64,000 bases of DNA from Terrabacter sp. Root85 (lineage in GTDB: Bacteria > Actinomycetota > Actinomycetes > Actinomycetales > Dermatophilaceae): assembly GCF_001429185.1 (NCBI RefSeq), contig NZ_LMIW01000008.1, forward strand, positions 372,001 to 436,000, in the 5' to 3' direction. Below, piece by piece: positions 36,587-44,357 of the stretch. The translations under genes were made by a program, and so were the position numbers. The notes under the pieces were generated by a model that saw nothing but the letters and a program-made list of their open reading frames with translations, searched no databases and was not told the DNA's origin. Numbering within the stretch: the first letter of the stretch is position 1; each line of letters starts with the position of its first letter.

Positions 36587-37609
36587 ATGTCCAGTCGCCC
36601 GTCCAGCCGCATCGTCGGGGTCAGCGCGCACGTTGCCGAGCACGTCCTCACCATCGAGGAGGTCGAGGCCCGCGTCGTCGGCGCGAGCGACGGGTTCGTG
36701 CCTCCGACCGGGGTCCTCGGACGCCTCACCGGAGTGCGGCGCATCCACCACGCCGGTCCCGACACGCAGGCGTCCGACCTGGCCGCACAGGCGGCGCGCA
36801 CGTCGCTGGCGTCGCTGGGCCTCGCCGTCGCCGACGTCGACCTCCTCGTCTTCGCCTCGGCGTCGCAGGACCTCGTCGAGCCCGCCACCGCGCACATCGT
36901 GGCCGACCTGCTCGGTGCCCGGTGCCCCGTCATGGACGTCAAGAACGCGTGCAACTCCTGGCTGAACGGCGTCCAGGTCGCCGAGGCCCTCATCGCCATG
37001 GGGCAGTACGAACGCGTCCTCGTCGTCACCGGTGAGATGCCGTCGCGCGCCGCGCGCTGGAGCGTGCGCGACGCCCGGCAGTTCGTCGAGTCGGTGCCCG
37101 GCTACACGATGAGTGACGCGGGGGCCGCAGCGCTCGTCGAGCGAGCCTCTCCCGGCGCGCGCGGAGAGATCCTGCACCGCTGGTTCACTGCAGAGTCGCG
37201 GCACTGGTCCGTGGGCCAACTCCCCGCCGGCGGCACCCGCCATCCCCGCGACGTCGACAAGGGCTACTTCGTCATGGACGGCGCGCGCCTGCGCCAGGCC
37301 TTCGACAGCGTCGACGTGGAGGAGATCCACCGAGCCCTCAAGGCCGACGGTCTCGGGGCCGAGGACTTCGCGGCGGTCGCCGTCCACCAGGTCGCGATGC
37401 CCTACCTCGACGTCTTCGCCGCACGCCTCGGCCTGCGTCGCGACCTCGTCGTCGAGACGCTGCCCGACCACGGCAACTGCGCCTCCGCCACCCTGCCCCT
37501 CCAGTGGCAGCAGATCGAGCGGCTCGATCTGGCCGGCCGGGGTGAGCCCGTCCTGCTCGTGGGCCTGGCCGGAGGCATCAGCGTGGGCACGATGGCGGTG
37601 CGGTGGTGA
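36587..37609 (+). CDS. OleA-like thiolase-superfamily beta-ketoacyl synthase (KAS III fold)
   Basis: The 340-residue enzyme resembles OleA, which joins two acyl-CoA chains head to head into a beta-keto acid, more than housekeeping FabH. It shows TQASDLAAQAAR near residue 60 and SQDLVEPATAHIVADLLG, with Glu98 at the place of the OleA general base. DVKNACNSWLNG carries catalytic Cys122, VAVHQVAMPY His267 and PDHGNCASAT Asn297. These spacings match the OleA triad. It is the first gene of a five-gene operon of overlapping genes. A GGGAGGG Shine-Dalgarno precedes the ATG. A FabH-like role with an unusual primer cannot be excluded. Confidence 0.78.
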   Translation: MSSRPSSRIVGVSAHVAEHVLTIEEVEARVVGASDGFVPPTGVLGRLTGVRRIHHAGPDTQASDLAAQAARTSLASLGLAVADVDLLVFASASQDLVEPATAHIVADLLGARCPVMDVKNACNSWLNGVQVAEALIAMGQYERVLVVTGEMPSRAARWSVRDARQFVESVPGYTMSDAGAAALVERASPGARGEILHRWFTAESRHWSVGQLPAGGTRHPRDVDKGYFVMDGARLRQAFDSVDVEEIHRALKADGLGAEDFAAVAVHQVAMPYLDVFAARLGLRRDLVVETLPDHGNCASATLPLQWQQIERLDLAGRGEPVLLVGLAGGISVGTMAVRW

Positions 37610-38397
37610 ACGCTCCGGCGCCCCTGGGTGCCGGGGGAGTCCGCCTCTGGGTCATCGTGCCGGCCTTCAACGAGCAGGAGGGCATCGGGCGGACCATCGC
37701 CGCGATCGCAGCGCAGCGTGACCGCGACTTCACGCTCGTCGTCGTCGACAACGCCAGCACGGACGGGACCGCGGACGAGGTCGAAAGGGTCTGTGCGGCC
37801 TACGATCTCGGAGTCTCGATCGTCACCGAGCCGCGCAAGGGCACGGGCGCTGCCTCCGACACGGGTGTACGCCACGCCATCGCGCACGGAGCAACGCACG
37901 TGCTGCGCACCGACGCCGACACGTTGCCGGTCCGCGAGTGGACCGCCGTCGGTCGGCGTGCCTTCGCCGGCGGCGCCGACCTCGTGACCGGGCCGATGCG
38001 GGCACGCACCGACGAGGTGCGCCTGCAGCCGTGGGAGCGGGTCGTGCTGCCCGGGGTCATCGGCCTGTGCCAGACGTTCGGCCGCTTCCGTCCGAGCAAC
38101 AGGTCTCCCGAGCTGCACGGTCCCTACCGGATGAGCCCCGGTTGCAACATCGGCATCAGCGCCGCGGCCTACGAGGCGAGCGGTGGCTTCCCGCGCACCG
38201 CCATCGAGGAGGTCCACGAGGACCGGGAGCTCGTCAACCGGGTGCGCCGGGTCAGCTCCCGGATCGAGTACCACCGTGGCCTCGTCGTGCACGCGTCGGT
38301 GCGACGCCTCCGGGCCTACGGCCTGCGCAACACCCTCCGGTGGTACCTCGACCACGGCCACCGCCCCGACGTCGTCGACGTCCGAGGCGTCGCGTGA
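37606..38397 (+). CDS. GT2-family glycosyltransferase
   Basis: The 263-residue enzyme has the GT-A fold: nucleotide-binding VIVPAFNEQEGIGRTI and VVDNASTDGT, the metal-binding DxD as LRTDADTLP, and the catalytic-base region HEDREL. It has no membrane helices, so it is likely cytosolic or peripheral. The start is GTG 37606 (overlap GTGA) or GTG 37603. Being second in the operon between the OleA-like synthase and the P450 suggests it glycosylates the lipid product, possibly on a hydroxyl added by the P450. Donor sugar is unknown. Confidence 0.8.
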   Translation: MNAPAPLGAGGVRLWVIVPAFNEQEGIGRTIAAIAAQRDRDFTLVVVDNASTDGTADEVERVCAAYDLGVSIVTEPRKGTGAASDTGVRHAIAHGATHVLRTDADTLPVREWTAVGRRAFAGGADLVTGPMRARTDEVRLQPWERVVLPGVIGLCQTFGRFRPSNRSPELHGPYRMSPGCNIGISAAAYEASGGFPRTAIEEVHEDRELVNRVRRVSSRIEYHRGLVVHASVRRLRAYGLRNTLRWYLDHGHRPDVVDVRGVA

Positions 38398-39659
38398 GGG
38401 CGCTCGCGCGCACCGACCCGGGGAGCCGCTGGGAGTCACGGCTGATCCGCTCGGCACACCCCGTCGTGGCCCGCGTCGTCGACGCGGCCGTGTCGCGACG
38501 CGGAGTCGTACGCGTGCCCGGCGTCGGCGTGCTCGTGGCAGACCCGCGGTCGGCACGACGGGTGCTCACCGACACCGAGGCCTTCGCCAAGAACGGCCCG
38601 GGGTCGTCCGGAGCACTCTGGACCCCGGTGCTCGGCGACCGGGTGCTGCTCAACATGGAGGGCGACGACCACCGCGGCCTGAGGCACACCCTCGCCGACC
38701 TCTTCTCGCCCCGGGTCGTGCGCGAGGTCTGCGACGCGGCGGCCCGTCCCATCGTCGCGGGGGCCGCGGCGCGGCTGCGGGAGGGGGAGGAGGTCGACGT
38801 CGTCCGGCTCGCCCGTGAGGTGTCCGCTGCCGTGATCGGGGCGGTCGTCGGGCTCGACCCCGAGACCCCGCCGTCGGTGCTCCTCGAGGCCAGCGACGCC
38901 ATCGAGTCGATGGTCACGTGGCGCACCCGCACCTTCGACGACGCTGCGGCACAGCGGGCGCGCGCGGCGCTCGCCGTGGTGCAGGACGCCGCCGAGTCCG
39001 CCCATGCTGCGGGCTCGTCGGACACGGTCATGGGTCGGCTGGCGCAGCAGGACGCATCGCTCGACGACGCGCGGTCCCTGGCCGCCGCGCTCTTCCTCAC
39101 CGGCACGGGCACGGTCAGCAGTGCGTTGCCGCGGATCGTCGGCCAGCTGGCCGATGCGGGCCTGCTCGAGCCGCACGCGGCGAAGGGGTGCCGGCTCGAC
39201 GACGTGGTCGCCGAGGGTCTGCGCATGACGACGCCGAGCCTCGCGACCGTGCGACGGGTCGTTCGCCCGACCGAGATCGACGGGGTCCGGCTTCGCGCCG
39301 ACGAGCGCGTCGTCGTGCTCCTGTGGTGGGCGACGCGACGCGACGGGGGCTTCGAGCCGGGACGACCCGCCACGGGCGACCTGCGCCACCTGTGGTTCGG
39401 AGCCGGCTCGCACTTCTGCCTCGGCGCCCCCCTCGCGCTCGCCGAGCTGCAGGCCATGACCGGCATGCTCCTGGAGGTCGCGGGAGAGCGCGGGCTCGTC
39501 GTGACGTCGCGTCGGGCCGCCCGACGCGTTCTCGTGCCGAGATACGCCGAGCTCACGGTCCGCTGCCCGGACGCCAACCGTGCGAGGGCGAGGGCGAGGG
39601 CGAGGGCGAGCTCGGGGGCGGGCGCGACCGGCGCCAGGAGCGCGGGCCGAGCGGCATGA
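38394..39659 (+). CDS. cytochrome P450
   Basis: The 421-residue P450 has heme ligand Cys342 in FGAGSHFCLGAPLA and the K-helix ExxR in EGLRMTTPS. The I-helix region reads LTGTGTVSSAL around residues 235-245. There the normal acidic residue of the (A/G)Gx(D/E)T motif is Gly239, while Thr240 is kept, so proton delivery may be unusual. The C-terminus carries an Arg-Ala repeat encoded by a GCGAGG hexanucleotide array. The GTG start overlaps the glycosyltransferase stop by 4 bp. No dedicated ferredoxin or reductase gene adjoins it. Confidence 0.85.
   Translation: MRALARTDPGSRWESRLIRSAHPVVARVVDAAVSRRGVVRVPGVGVLVADPRSARRVLTDTEAFAKNGPGSSGALWTPVLGDRVLLNMEGDDHRGLRHTLADLFSPRVVREVCDAAARPIVAGAAARLREGEEVDVVRLAREVSAAVIGAVVGLDPETPPSVLLEASDAIESMVTWRTRTFDDAAAQRARAALAVVQDAAESAHAAGSSDTVMGRLAQQDASLDDARSLAAALFLTGTGTVSSALPRIVGQLADAGLLEPHAAKGCRLDDVVAEGLRMTTPSLATVRRVVRPTEIDGVRLRADERVVVLLWWATRRDGGFEPGRPATGDLRHLWFGAGSHFCLGAPLALAELQAMTGMLLEVAGERGLVVTSRRAARRVLVPRYAELTVRCPDANRARARARARASSGAGATGARSAGRAA
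39582..39611 (+). repeat. GCGAGG hexanucleotide tandem repeat in the P450 3' end
   Basis: Four perfect GCGAGG copies (39582-39605) plus a degenerate fifth encode an (Arg-Ala) run near the P450 C-terminus. Copy-number change would add or remove residues in frame. Confidence 0.75.
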
Positions 39660-41227
39660 CCGGCGGGGCCGACATCGTCACGGCGCTCCTCGCCCGGGCG
39701 GCCACCGAGCCGCAACGGGTGGCGATCCGGGACCACCGGGCCCGGTCGGTCGCCTACGGCGAGCTCGGCAGCGACGTCCGTGCCGTGGCGGCCCACCTCA
39801 CCGCCCACGGGGTCGTCCCGGGTGACGGGGTGCTGCTCGCCGTCCGGCCCTCGCCGCGCGCCGTGGCGGCTGCGCTCGGTGTCGTGCTGGCCGGGGGTGT
39901 CGTCGTCGTGGCCGACCCCGGCGCGGGGCAGGCGCTGCTCGACGTGCGGCGTCGCGTCGTGCCCGTGCACGCGGCGGTCGCGGACACCCTCGTGCACGCC
40001 GCCGGTCACCGGCCGCTCTCGTCACTGCTCGCGCGGCTGCCGGCCACCTCGGGCCTGCAGCTGCCCGACCTGTCGGCGGCCGGGCTCGTCCACGTCGTCA
40101 CCGGTCCACGGCTCCCCGGGGTGCCGCGCACCGCGACCCGGTGGGAACGCCTGCCGGCGCCGCTGTCGGCGCCCGTCGTCGGGGATCCCTCGCGCGAGGC
40201 ACTCGTCGTCTTCACGTCGGGCTCGACCGCCGCGCCCCGGGCGGTCGTGCACACCCTCGCGTCGCTCTCGGCGGGGGTCGGCGCCGCCGTCTCGGCACTC
40301 GGCCTCGACACCGACGACACCATGCACACCGACCAGCTGATGATCGGCCTGCCGACCCTCGTGGCCGGTGCGGTCTGGTCGCTGCCGCCGGTCACGGCGT
40401 CACCGGACGCGTGGCTGCGTCAGGCGGCACGCGAGTCAGCGACCCACGCGTACGCCGTCCCGGCCAAGGTGCTCGCAGCGGCCACCCGAGGACTGCCACC
40501 GACCGTGCGGCACGTCGCCATGGGCGGGGCTCCCGTGCTGCCGGCCACGGTGCGACGTCTCGAGGTGCTGGCCCCCGGCGTGGATGTGCGCGCCGTCTAC
40601 GGACTCACCGAAGCGCTGCCGGTCGCCGTCGCCACCGGGGCCGACGTGCTGGCGTCACCCTCCGGGCGCACGAGCCTCGGGCGGCCACTACCCGGCGTCG
40701 CGGTGCGCATCGACGAGCCGGGGCCCGACGGGGTGGGCGAGGTCGTCGTGCGGGCGGCGCAGGCGCGGCACCGTCTCGCGGGGGAGCCGCCGAGTCAGGA
40801 GGTGCGCACCGGCGACCTCGGCGAGCTGGCCGCCGACGGCACGCTCCTGCTCGCCGGTCGAGCCAAGAACATGATCATCCGCGGACAGGCCAACATCTAC
40901 CCGGAGCTCGTCGAGCCGCTCCTCCTCGACCGGCTCGGCGACGTCGTCCGGGACTGCGCCCTCGTCGGGCTGCCCGACGCGGTCACGGGCGACGAGCACG
41001 TCATCCTCGCCGTCGTCCCGGTCGGCGAACTCGGCAGGGTCCGCCCGGCGACGGCGTCACGGGTGAGCCGTCTCGTCCACGGCGCCTGGGCGGCGCTCGC
41101 CGACGAGACCTGGCGACCCGACGACGTCGTCCTCGTCGACGCGCTGCCGCGGCGGGGCCGCTCCGGCGTGGTCGACCTCGATGCGCTGCGGGCCGTCGTC
41201 TCGCACGACCGGTCGGGGGCGGTCTGA
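39656..41227 (+). CDS. OleC-like acyl-AMP ligase (ANL superfamily)
   Basis: The 523-residue protein has an adenylate-forming fold: A3 as FTSGSTAAPRAVVHT (residues about 186-200, with Arg in place of the usual Lys), VYGLTEALPV, and RTGDLGELAADGTLLLAGRAKNMIIRGQANIYP with the core hinge. The expected A10 Lys near the C-terminus is replaced (PRRGRSGVVDLDAL has Val there). OleC uses ATP to convert a beta-hydroxy acid to a cis-beta-lactone. Context favours this or simple fatty acyl-AMP formation. ATGA overlap with the P450 and TGATG overlap with the next gene show tight coupling. Confidence 0.72.
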   Translation: MTGGADIVTALLARAATEPQRVAIRDHRARSVAYGELGSDVRAVAAHLTAHGVVPGDGVLLAVRPSPRAVAAALGVVLAGGVVVVADPGAGQALLDVRRRVVPVHAAVADTLVHAAGHRPLSSLLARLPATSGLQLPDLSAAGLVHVVTGPRLPGVPRTATRWERLPAPLSAPVVGDPSREALVVFTSGSTAAPRAVVHTLASLSAGVGAAVSALGLDTDDTMHTDQLMIGLPTLVAGAVWSLPPVTASPDAWLRQAARESATHAYAVPAKVLAAATRGLPPTVRHVAMGGAPVLPATVRRLEVLAPGVDVRAVYGLTEALPVAVATGADVLASPSGRTSLGRPLPGVAVRIDEPGPDGVGEVVVRAAQARHRLAGEPPSQEVRTGDLGELAADGTLLLAGRAKNMIIRGQANIYPELVEPLLLDRLGDVVRDCALVGLPDAVTGDEHVILAVVPVGELGRVRPATASRVSRLVHGAWAALADETWRPDDVVLVDALPRRGRSGVVDLDALRAVVSHDRSGAV

Positions 41228-42189
41228 TGAGGGTCGCCGTGACCGGAGCCAGCGGCTTCGTCGGCGCCGCCGTCGTCGACCGGCTGCTCGAGCGTGGCCA
41301 CGAGGTGCTCGCCCTGTCCCGGCGACCGGTTCGGGCGCGCCCCGGGCTCGTGCACCGTCCGTGGGACCTCACGACCGGTGTCCTGCCCGACCCGTCGCCC
41401 GTCGACGTCGTCGTCCATGCCGCCGCGCGCGTCGACGAGTGGGCACCCCGGGCCGTCCACGACGCCGTCACCGTGGGCGGCACGCGTGCGGTCCTCGCGA
41501 CGTGGCCGCGGGCCCGGGTCGTCCTCGTCTCGTCGTGCAGCGTCTACCCCCTTCGGCCCCCCGCCGGCTCTGGGCACGTCTTCACCGAGGACGTGCCGGT
41601 GACGACGCACCACCTGTCCTCCTACTCGCGCGCCAAGGCCGACCAGGAGCGGCTCGTCCTCGGGCGCGCGGGCAGCGTCGTGCTGCGACCCCACGCCGTC
41701 CACGGTCCCGGCGACCCGACCCTGCTCCCGCGGCTCGAGCGCGCCCGACGCCGCGGCCGGCTGCTGTGCCCCGGCAGCGCTGACACGCTCGTCCACCTCA
41801 CGGACGTGCGTCTGGTGGCAGATGCCGCCGTCGCCGCCAGCGAATCCGCTTGCGGCACAGCGGTGCTCAACGTCGCCGATGATCACGCTCTGCCGCTCGC
41901 CGTGGTCGCGGCCGGTGTCGCCAAGGCCAACGGATGGCCCGAGCGCCCACTTCTCACCGGAGCGGGCGTCGCCTGGGCCGCGGCGCTGGCCCTGGAGGCC
42001 ACCGCCCGGCTGACCCGGGCGTCCACGCCTCCGCTGCTCACGGCATACGCCGTCTCGCACCTCGCGGTCACCCGCGTCTTCGACACGACCAGGCTGCGCG
42101 AGCAGCTCGGCGTCCTGCCCGCTGCGACAGACCTGTCCCGATGGCGCCACGAGCGCACGGGCCACGGGGACGGCGACTCATACGACTGA
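41227..42189 (+). CDS. OleD-like NAD(P)-dependent epimerase/dehydrogenase (extended SDR)
   Basis: The 320-residue protein has the nucleotide-binding GASGFVGAAVVDRLLERG (GxxGxxG at residues 7-13), the catalytic Ser region VLVSSCSVYPL and the YxxxK pair Tyr133/Lys137 in YSRAK. The C-terminal half resembles 3-beta-hydroxysteroid dehydrogenase-like SDRs, the group that includes OleD, which reduces the beta-keto acid made by OleA. A more hydrophobic segment (VAWAAALALEATARL) near residue 260 may associate with membranes. It is the last gene of the operon. Confidence 0.75.
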   Translation: MRVAVTGASGFVGAAVVDRLLERGHEVLALSRRPVRARPGLVHRPWDLTTGVLPDPSPVDVVVHAAARVDEWAPRAVHDAVTVGGTRAVLATWPRARVVLVSSCSVYPLRPPAGSGHVFTEDVPVTTHHLSSYSRAKADQERLVLGRAGSVVLRPHAVHGPGDPTLLPRLERARRRGRLLCPGSADTLVHLTDVRLVADAAVAASESACGTAVLNVADDHALPLAVVAAGVAKANGWPERPLLTGAGVAWAAALALEATARLTRASTPPLLTAYAVSHLAVTRVFDTTRLREQLGVLPAATDLSRWRHERTGHGDGDSYD

Positions 42190-42239
42190 CACCCCGGCGA
42201 CACAGCGCACGCACAGGGTCCGCCACAAATGTGTGTGAC

Positions 42240-43661
42240 ATGACCTCACTCGCCCTCCCCGAGAGCCGCGACCTCTCGGTGCCGGCCGCGTCACGACGCC
42301 AGGCCCTTGCCCCGACGCCCCGCTGGTGGCGCGACGCCTCCGCCGTCTTCGCCTGGGGGGTCACGCTCTTCGTCGTGGCCCTCTGGGTCGCGGGCGGAGG
42401 GCTGATCGCTTTCGGCTCGCTCGGTGAGAGCCTCACCAACATCGGCCGCCTCGCCGGGCTCATCGCCTCGGTGCTGATGCTCCTGCAGGTGCTGCTCATG
42501 GCGCGCATCCCGCTCGTCGAGCAGGCCTGGGGACAGGACGAGCTCGCCCGCGTGCACCGGCTCGTCGGCTTCACCTCGTTCAACCTCATGATCGCCCACA
42601 TCGCCCTCGTCACCGTCGGCTACAGCGCCGGCACCGACCTCGGCGTCGTCGCCACCTTCGTCGACCAGGTCCTGCACTCCCCGGGCATGCTGCTCGCCCT
42701 CGCCGGCACGATCGCGCTCGTCATGGTCGTCGTGACCTCCGTGAAGAAGGCTCGGGCCAGGCTGCGCTACGAGTCGTGGCACCTGCTGCACCTCTACGCC
42801 TACCTCGGGGCCGGCCTCGCACTGCCGCACCAGCTCTGGACGGGGGCGGACTTCAACGCGAACGTCACCGCGACGGTGTTCTGGTGGGGTCTGTACGCCT
42901 TCGCACTGGTCGCCGTCCTCGTCTACCGGGTGGGGCTGCCGCTCATCCGCTCGCGCCGCCACCGTCTGGTCGTCTCCGCGGTCGTCGCCGAGTCCCCGAC
43001 CGTGACCTCGGTCGTCATGACGGGCCGCCGCCTCGACCGTCTGCCCGTCCGTGCCGGCCAGTTCTTCCAGTGGCGCTTCCTCGACGGCGCGGGCTGGACC
43101 CGGGGCAACCCCTACTCGCTGTCCGCCGCGCCCGACGGCCGCTCGCTCCGGATCACGGCCGAGGCCGTCGGTGGCTCGAGCGCACGCCTCGCGACCCTCC
43201 GCCCGGGCACCAAGGTCCTCGTCGAGGGTCCGTACGGCCGCCTGCACGCCGGGGTCCGCACGAGCGAGAAGGCCGTGCTCATCGGAGCCGGCATCGGCAT
43301 CACGCCGCTGCGCGCCATCCTCGAGGAGCTGCCCGCGTCGCCGGACGGTGTCGTCGTCATCTATCGCGTCGGAAGCCAGTCCGACATCGTCCTCGGCGAC
43401 GAGCTGCTCGACCTCGCCCGCGCCAAGGGCGGCCGCGTCGTCGCCGTCGTGGGCCACCGCAACCGCGAGCGCGACAGCTGGCTCCCCGTCGACTCACGTC
43501 ACCTCAGCGACGTCGAGGCCCTGACCCGGATCGTCCCCGACATCGCCGAACGCGACGTCTACGTGTGCGGCAACCCCGCCTGGATGGACACGGTCATCAC
43601 CGCCGCCCACGAAGCCGGCGTACCCCAGGACGCCGTCCACCACGAGCGCTTCGCCTACTGA
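42240..43661 (+). CDS. ferric reductase-like flavocytochrome (transmembrane heme domain + FAD/NAD(P)H oxidoreductase)
   Basis: The 473-residue protein has about six N-terminal helices (residues 35-235) with paired histidines expected for two hemes (RVHRLVGF, MIAHIAL, ESWHLLHLY, LPHQLW). They are followed by an FAD-binding barrel (RAGQFFQWRF, GNPYSLSAAP) and an NAD(P)-binding lobe (LIGAGIGITPLRAIL, DVYVCGNPAWMD). It would carry electrons from cytosolic NAD(P)H across the membrane. Downstream FMN-binding and ApbE genes suggest an outside flavoprotein acceptor. The ATG is at 42240, and no Shine-Dalgarno is visible. Confidence 0.83.
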   Translation: MTSLALPESRDLSVPAASRRQALAPTPRWWRDASAVFAWGVTLFVVALWVAGGGLIAFGSLGESLTNIGRLAGLIASVLMLLQVLLMARIPLVEQAWGQDELARVHRLVGFTSFNLMIAHIALVTVGYSAGTDLGVVATFVDQVLHSPGMLLALAGTIALVMVVVTSVKKARARLRYESWHLLHLYAYLGAGLALPHQLWTGADFNANVTATVFWWGLYAFALVAVLVYRVGLPLIRSRRHRLVVSAVVAESPTVTSVVMTGRRLDRLPVRAGQFFQWRFLDGAGWTRGNPYSLSAAPDGRSLRITAEAVGGSSARLATLRPGTKVLVEGPYGRLHAGVRTSEKAVLIGAGIGITPLRAILEELPASPDGVVVIYRVGSQSDIVLGDELLDLARAKGGRVVAVVGHRNRERDSWLPVDSRHLSDVEALTRIVPDIAERDVYVCGNPAWMDTVITAAHEAGVPQDAVHHERFAY

Positions 43662-43729
43662 GACCTCGCAGCCGTCGCACCGACTCCGTGACCTGCACCG
43701 ACCCGAACCGAACCGAATCGAGCCCCCCA

Positions 43730-44323
43730 ATGCGTCGCATCGTCCTCTGGGCCATGAGCACCCTGACCGTGCTCGTCCTCCTCTTCAGCTACAGCACGTC
43801 CCGCAGCTCGTCCGCCGTCGTGGCCGCCGAGACCCGGCCGGTGACGGCGAGCAGCAAGACGTCCGACAGCACCGGCTCCACGTCCGGGTCGTCGTCCGCG
43901 TCCTCGACCGACTCCTCCGGCCAGGAGCCGGCCGACGACACCGCCACCGACGACACGACCACCTCGGGCACGACCTCGTCCGGCTCGGGCTCGAGCTCGT
44001 CGGGCTCGTCCTCGGGCTCGTCCGGCTCGACGAGCACCTCGTCCGCGGCCAAGACGTATGCCGGTGACGCCGTCATGACCCGCTACGGCAACGTCCAGGT
44101 CCAGATCACCGTCAAGAGCGGCAAGATCACGGCCGCCGAGGTGCTCCAGGTCCCCTGGAACGACCGGCACGACCAGATGATCAACTCGGCCGCCGTCCCG
44201 GTCTACAACCAGGAGGCCGTCAGCGCCCAGTCGGCGCAGATCGACGTCGTGTCCGGTGCCACGTACACGTGGGACGGCTACACGCAGTCCCTGCAGTCCG
44301 CCATCGACCAGGCCAACCTCTGA
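43730..44323 (+). CDS. extracytoplasmic FMN-binding domain protein
   Basis: The 197-residue protein has an N-terminal signal-anchor helix (VLWAMSTLTVLVLLFSY), a Ser/Thr/Gly-rich linker (about 38-108), and a C-terminal FMN_bind domain. The flavinylation motif DVVSGATYTWDGY supplies the Thr that ApbE enzymes modify covalently with FMN. The linker would let the flavin domain reach partners outside the membrane. It is probably the electron acceptor of the upstream flavocytochrome and the substrate of the downstream ApbE. There is no lipobox Cys. Confidence 0.85.
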   Translation: MRRIVLWAMSTLTVLVLLFSYSTSRSSSAVVAAETRPVTASSKTSDSTGSTSGSSSASSTDSSGQEPADDTATDDTTTSGTTSSGSGSSSSGSSSGSSGSTSTSSAAKTYAGDAVMTRYGNVQVQITVKSGKITAAEVLQVPWNDRHDQMINSAAVPVYNQEAVSAQSAQIDVVSGATYTWDGYTQSLQSAIDQANL

Positions 44324-44357
44324 GGCACTCTTGAGACAGGCGACCAAGGAGCGAACC

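Noticed and set aside
36587-42189. OleB hydrolase fused or hidden within the five-gene operon
   Set aside because: No alpha/beta-hydrolase nucleophile elbow or haloalkane-dehalogenase-like domain was found in any of the five proteins or their direct neighbours.
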